From Bacteroidales bacterium (GTDB taxonomy: Bacteria > Bacteroidota > Bacteroidia > Bacteroidales > VadinHA17), in contig WFRO01000402.1 of NCBI GenBank assembly GCA_015486475.1, positions 1-24,882 of the forward strand: DNA of 24,882 bases, read 5' to 3'. The notes under the pieces were generated by a model. It did not search any database, was not told the DNA's origin, and worked only from the letters and a program-made list of their open reading frames with translations. Numbering within the stretch: the first letter of the stretch is position 1; every line of letters begins with the position of its first letter. The position numbers were made by a program, and so were the translations under genes. Shown here piece after piece: positions 15,015 to 24,882 of this stretch.

Positions 15015-15569
15015 ATGGCTGAGCAGGAGAAGAAATGGTATGTGCTGCGGGCGATAAGCGGGAAAGAAAAAAAGGTCAAGGAGTATATAGAGGCTGAGAT
15101 CAACAGGCGTCATCTCCAGGATTATATTTCCCAGGTATTGATCCCCACAGAAAAGGTCTATCAGATCCGTTCAGGGAAGAAGATCAGCAAAGAGAAGAAC
15201 TTCTTTCCCGGATATATCCTGGTAGAGGCGGCTCTGGTGGGTGAGGTGCCGCACATCCTTGTCAATGTGCCCAATGTGCTGGGTTTTCTCGGTGAGAAAG
15301 CCGGCAAGAACGAGACGCCGCAGCCGCTCCGCGAGTCGGAGGTCAACCGCATCCTGGGCAAGGTGGATGAGCTGGCCGGCAGTGAGGAGGAGATCAACGT
15401 GCCTTTCTTCGTGGGCGAAACCGTCAAAGTGATCGACGGGCCCTTCAACAGCTTTACAGGCGTGATCGAAGAGGTGAACGAAGAGAAGAAAAAGCTGAAG
15501 GTGATGGTGAAGATCTTCGGCAGAAAGACCCCGCTGGAGCTGAGCTTCATGCAGGTGGAAAAAGAATAA
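15015..15569 (+). CDS. nusG: Transcription elongation/antitermination factor NusG
   Basis: NusG binds the RNA polymerase clamp and links transcription to Rho or the ribosome. The 184-aa product has the NGN domain at the N-terminus (KKWYVLRAISGKEKKVKEYI and FFPGYILVEAAL) and a C-terminal KOW domain with VGETVKVIDGPFNSFTGVIE (about residues 134-153). No insertion domain is present. It has no nearby Shine-Dalgarno. The 98-nt gap before rplK is the usual place for an L1 autoregulatory site, but I cannot recognise one with confidence. Confidence 0.97.
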   Translation: MAEQEKKWYVLRAISGKEKKVKEYIEAEINRRHLQDYISQVLIPTEKVYQIRSGKKISKEKNFFPGYILVEAALVGEVPHILVNVPNVLGFLGEKAGKNETPQPLRESEVNRILGKVDELAGSEEEINVPFFVGETVKVIDGPFNSFTGVIEEVNEEKKKLKVMVKIFGRKTPLELSFMQVEKE

Positions 15570-15667
15570 GTGAATTTAAAATATCAGCCTGATCGCAAAA
15601 ATCATAATGCTTCCTGAGCGATCCAGCGTTGATTTGATTGATAACCAGAATGTAGAAATCCTGAATT

Positions 15668-16114
15668 ATGGCAAAAGAAGTCGCAGGAATAATTAAATTA
15701 CAGATCCGTGGCGGTGCGGCCAACCCGTCGCCTCCGGTGGGTCCTGCGTTGGGCGCAAAAGGCGTGAATATCATGGACTTTTGCAAGCAGTTCAACGCTC
15801 GCACACAGGAGATGGCAGGCAAGCTGATCCCGGTGGTCATCACGGTGTATTCTGACAAGTCGTTTGACTTTGTCACGAAGACCCCGCCGGTGGCTGTGCA
15901 GCTCAAAGAAGCTGCCAAACTGAAATCGGGATCACCTGAGCCCAACAGGACGAAGGTGGCCAACATTACATGGGATCAGGTACGGACCATCGCTGAAGCC
16001 AAGATGTCCGACCTGAACTGTTTTACGGTCGAGTCTGCCATGCGAATGGTAGCAGGCACCGCCAGGAGTATGGGGATCACCATTCAGGGTGAGTTCCCGG
16101 GAAACAACCAATAA
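15668..16114 (+). CDS. rplK: 50S ribosomal protein uL11
   Basis: uL11 forms the GTPase-associated centre with L10 and L7/L12 on 23S rRNA. The 148-aa product shows the Pro-rich signature NPSPPVGPALGAKGVN (about residues 19-34) in the N-terminal domain, and the RNA-binding C-terminal domain contains TVESAMRMVAGTARSMGI. It is followed after 13 nt by rplA. Confidence 0.98.
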   Translation: MAKEVAGIIKLQIRGGAANPSPPVGPALGAKGVNIMDFCKQFNARTQEMAGKLIPVVITVYSDKSFDFVTKTPPVAVQLKEAAKLKSGSPEPNRTKVANITWDQVRTIAEAKMSDLNCFTVESAMRMVAGTARSMGITIQGEFPGNNQ

Positions 16115-16127
16115 AGAAGAGTGAAAA

Positions 16128-16820
16128 ATGAGTAAACTGACAAAAAACAGAAAGAAAGCTCTTGAGAAGTTTGAACCTGGGAAACCATACAGCCTGTCCG
16201 AGGCAGCTGAGCTGGTGAAGGAGATAACCACCACCAACTTTGATGCATCGGTAGATATCGACGTACACTTAGGTGTGGACCCGAGAAAGTCCAACCAGAT
16301 GGTTCGTGGTATAGTGACCCTTCCCCACGGGACCGGTAAAGAGACCAAAGTGCTGGTGCTCTGTACCCCCGACAAGGAAGAGGAAGCCAAAGCCGCCGGC
16401 GCCGACTATGTCGGCCTCGACGAATACATCGACAAGATCAAGGGAGGATGGACCGATGTGGATGTGATCATCACCATGCCTTCCGTGATGGGTAAGGTTG
16501 GACAGCTGGGAAGGATCCTTGGCCCGCGGGGCTTGATGCCTAACCCCAAAAGTGGTACGGTTACCATGGACGTGGGGAAGGCCGTGAAAGAAGTCAAGCA
16601 GGGTAAGATCGATTTCAAGGTAGACAAATACGGTATCATCCATGCTGCCATCGGAAAAGTCTCTTTTGACGCCGAGAAGATCATGGAAAATGCCCGGGAG
16701 TTTATCTCGATGATCAACAAGCTCAAACCCGCTGCCGCCAAGGGTACCTATATCAAGAGTGTCTACCTCTCCAGTACCATGAGTCCTGGGATCAAGGTGG
16801 ATGCCAAAGCGATTGACTAA
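16128..16820 (+). CDS. rplA: 50S ribosomal protein uL1
   Basis: uL1 forms the mobile L1 stalk at the E site and, in other bacteria, represses the rplK-rplA mRNA. The 230-aa product is full length, with VDIDVHLGVDPRKSNQMVRG near residue 45, the central domain motif GRILGPRGLMPNPKSGTV, and the C-terminal YIKSVYLSSTMSPGIKVD. The 21-nt gap to rplJ is short. Confidence 0.98.
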   Translation: MSKLTKNRKKALEKFEPGKPYSLSEAAELVKEITTTNFDASVDIDVHLGVDPRKSNQMVRGIVTLPHGTGKETKVLVLCTPDKEEEAKAAGADYVGLDEYIDKIKGGWTDVDVIITMPSVMGKVGQLGRILGPRGLMPNPKSGTVTMDVGKAVKEVKQGKIDFKVDKYGIIHAAIGKVSFDAEKIMENAREFISMINKLKPAAAKGTYIKSVYLSSTMSPGIKVDAKAID

Positions 16821-16841
16821 ATGCTTAACCTTTATTGAATT

Positions 16842-17363
16842 ATGACAAGGGAAGAAAAGAATGTGATCATTGATGCACTGACCGAACAGATCAATTCCCG
16901 GGGTCATATCTATCTCGCCGATATCTCAACCATGAATGCCGGCGATACGAGTGACCTCAGGAGGAAATGTTTTGAGAAGGACATCAAACTGATCGTCGTA
17001 AAGAATACCCTGTTGAAGAAAGCCCTCGAGAAGGCGGAGAAGGACTATTCGGAACTCTTTGACGTGCTGAAGAACCCCACCTCCGTGATGCTTACCGACG
17101 TGGCCAATGTTCCGGCAAAACTGATAAAGGATTTCCGGAAAAGTCACGAGAAGCCCGTTCTCAAGGCTGCTTATGTGGAAGAATCCGTTTATATCGGTGA
17201 CGACCAGCTGGAGATGCTCGCATCGCTCAAATCGAAAGAAGAGCTGATCGGCGATATCATCCTGCTGCTGCAGTCGCCCGTGAAGAACGTGATGTCTGCC
17301 CTGCAGTCGGGTAACAACATCCTCACAGGAGTATTGAAAACATTAGGTGAAAAAGAAAATTAA
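16842..17363 (+). CDS. rplJ: 50S ribosomal protein uL10
   Basis: uL10 anchors the L7/L12 dimers to the ribosome. The 173-aa product has the N-terminal domain (MTREEKNVIIDALTEQI, then LIVVKNTLLKKAL) and the C-terminal helix that binds L7/L12 (about residues 140-170; VKNVMSALQSGNNILTGVLK). The intergenic space of 21 nt to rplA is too small for the long structured L10 leader seen in enterobacteria; any such site would have to lie inside rplA. Confidence 0.96.
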   Translation: MTREEKNVIIDALTEQINSRGHIYLADISTMNAGDTSDLRRKCFEKDIKLIVVKNTLLKKALEKAEKDYSELFDVLKNPTSVMLTDVANVPAKLIKDFRKSHEKPVLKAAYVEESVYIGDDQLEMLASLKSKEELIGDIILLLQSPVKNVMSALQSGNNILTGVLKTLGEKEN

Positions 17364-17394
17364 AAAAGTTAATAACGATTAAAATTTTGTAACC

Positions 17395-17772
17395 ATGGCT
17401 GATTTGAAAAAGCTTGCTGAAGAATTAGTAAATCTGACAGTAAAAGAAGTAAATGAGTTGGCAGATATTCTCAAGGAAGAATATAACATCGAACCTGCTG
17501 CTGCAGCAGTGGCCGTCGCCGGTCCTGCCGGTGGTGGCGAAGGTGGTGCTGCCGAAGAGAAAACCAGTTTTGACGTGATCCTCAAAGCTCCCGGCGGAGC
17601 CAAACTGCAGGTCGTTAAGCTGGTGAAAGAACTGACCGGTCTCGGACTGAAAGAGGCCAAAGGTGTGGTTGATTCTGCTCCCGCTCCGGTAAAAGAAGGC
17701 GTTTCCAAGGAAGAGGCTGAAGCTGTTAAAGCACAATTGGAAGAAGCTGGAGCAGAAGTTGAGGTTAAATAG
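17395..17772 (+). CDS. rplL: 50S ribosomal protein bL12 (L7/L12)
   Basis: This is the stalk protein that recruits translational GTPases. The 125-aa product has the N-terminal dimerisation domain (KKLAEELVNLTVKEVNELAD), an Ala/Gly-rich hinge (about residues 37-55), and the C-terminal factor-binding domain with VKELTGLGLKEAKGVVD. It is separated from rplJ by 31 nt and from rpoB by a 105-nt gap containing a strong hairpin. Confidence 0.98.
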   Translation: MADLKKLAEELVNLTVKEVNELADILKEEYNIEPAAAAVAVAGPAGGGEGGAAEEKTSFDVILKAPGGAKLQVVKLVKELTGLGLKEAKGVVDSAPAPVKEGVSKEEAEAVKAQLEEAGAEVEVK

Positions 17773-17796
17773 AAGCGAACAATTCTTCTTGTTTGG

Positions 17797-17829
17797 GGTT
17801 TAGGATCCTCCTCGTGGGGATCCTAAGCC
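17797..17829 (+). terminator. Attenuator-like hairpin between rplL and rpoB
   Basis: GGTTTAGGATCC (17797-17808) pairs with GGATCCTAAGCC (17818-17829), 12 bp with one G-T wobble, around a 9-nt loop. Only a weak T-stretch follows. In E. coli a partial terminator in the same gap lowers rpoBC relative to rplJL, so a similar role is inferred. Confidence 0.6.
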
Positions 17830-17877
17830 TCTTTGCTATTGTATAATATTAATGTTCTTTATAATATATTTTTTGCG

Positions 17878-21690
<3,813 letters not shown>

Positions 21691-21745
21691 ACACAGGTTT
21701 GCTTTAGTGTAGAACAGGATTTGTAAATAATAACATTTTTCAAAT

Positions 21746-24882
<3,137 letters not shown>

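Noticed and set aside
15570..15667. L1-binding autoregulatory site before rplK
   Set aside because: The position is right, but I could not identify the characteristic structure by eye.
17833..17877. Upstream TTG start for rpoB
   Set aside because: The added 15 residues are hydrophobic and unlike RpoB N-termini; ATG 17878 fits the family.

Overview
This window is core chromosome from a member of the phylum Bacteroidota, most likely order Bacteroidales or a close relative. The evidence is the gene content: a PorT-type type IX secretion barrel, a lipid-anchored TamA-type Omp85 protein (TamL), a bS21 gene next to xerC and a ribosome hibernation factor, and RNA polymerase and ribosomal protein genes of Bacteroidota type. 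Several intergenic regions also carry the phylum-specific promoter form, TTG about 19-20 nt upstream of TAnnTTTG. Most genes lack a Shine-Dalgarno sequence, which is usual for the phylum. I cannot name a genus.

Region 1 (1-7042), metabolism and cell envelope. Short-form purL is followed after 3 nt by menG (ubiE), then porT. An RNA 2'-O-methyltransferase gene converges on porT with a 2-nt gap. A promoter drives tamL, a lipoprotein Omp85 barrel. PorT and TamL make this an outer-membrane biogenesis and secretion neighbourhood. Four genes in the first 11 kb appear to use GTG or TTG starts.

Region 2 (7043-11219). Two abutting heptamer arrays separate tamL from the convergent pyruvate kinase gene, and the last repeat unit contains the pyk stop codon. 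pyk diverges from a sodium-coupled NSS-family symporter gene across 308 nt that hold three successive inverted repeats. A membrane-anchored protein with three helix-hairpin-helix modules follows.

Region 3 (11220-24882), information processing. rpsU has a near-ideal promoter and a terminator-like hairpin nested in a longer inverted repeat that ends just before xerC. xerC is followed by hpf, which has a strong Shine-Dalgarno sequence. A second strong promoter precedes tRNA-Thr(UGU), tRNA-Tyr(GUA), tRNA-Gly(UCC), tRNA-Thr(GGU), tuf, tRNA-Trp(CCA), secE, nusG, rplK, rplA, rplJ, rplL, rpoB and rpoC, the last cut by the window end. This is the classic translation-transcription supercluster, with hairpins after tuf and between rplL and rpoB that could tune read-through.

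I see no phage, insertion sequence, CRISPR array, defence island or evident new multi-gene system. The most interesting signals are non-coding: the triple hairpin region at 8626-8780, the heptamer arrays at 7044-7146, the nested rpsU-xerC structure, and the strong Shine-Dalgarno sequences of hpf and secE.
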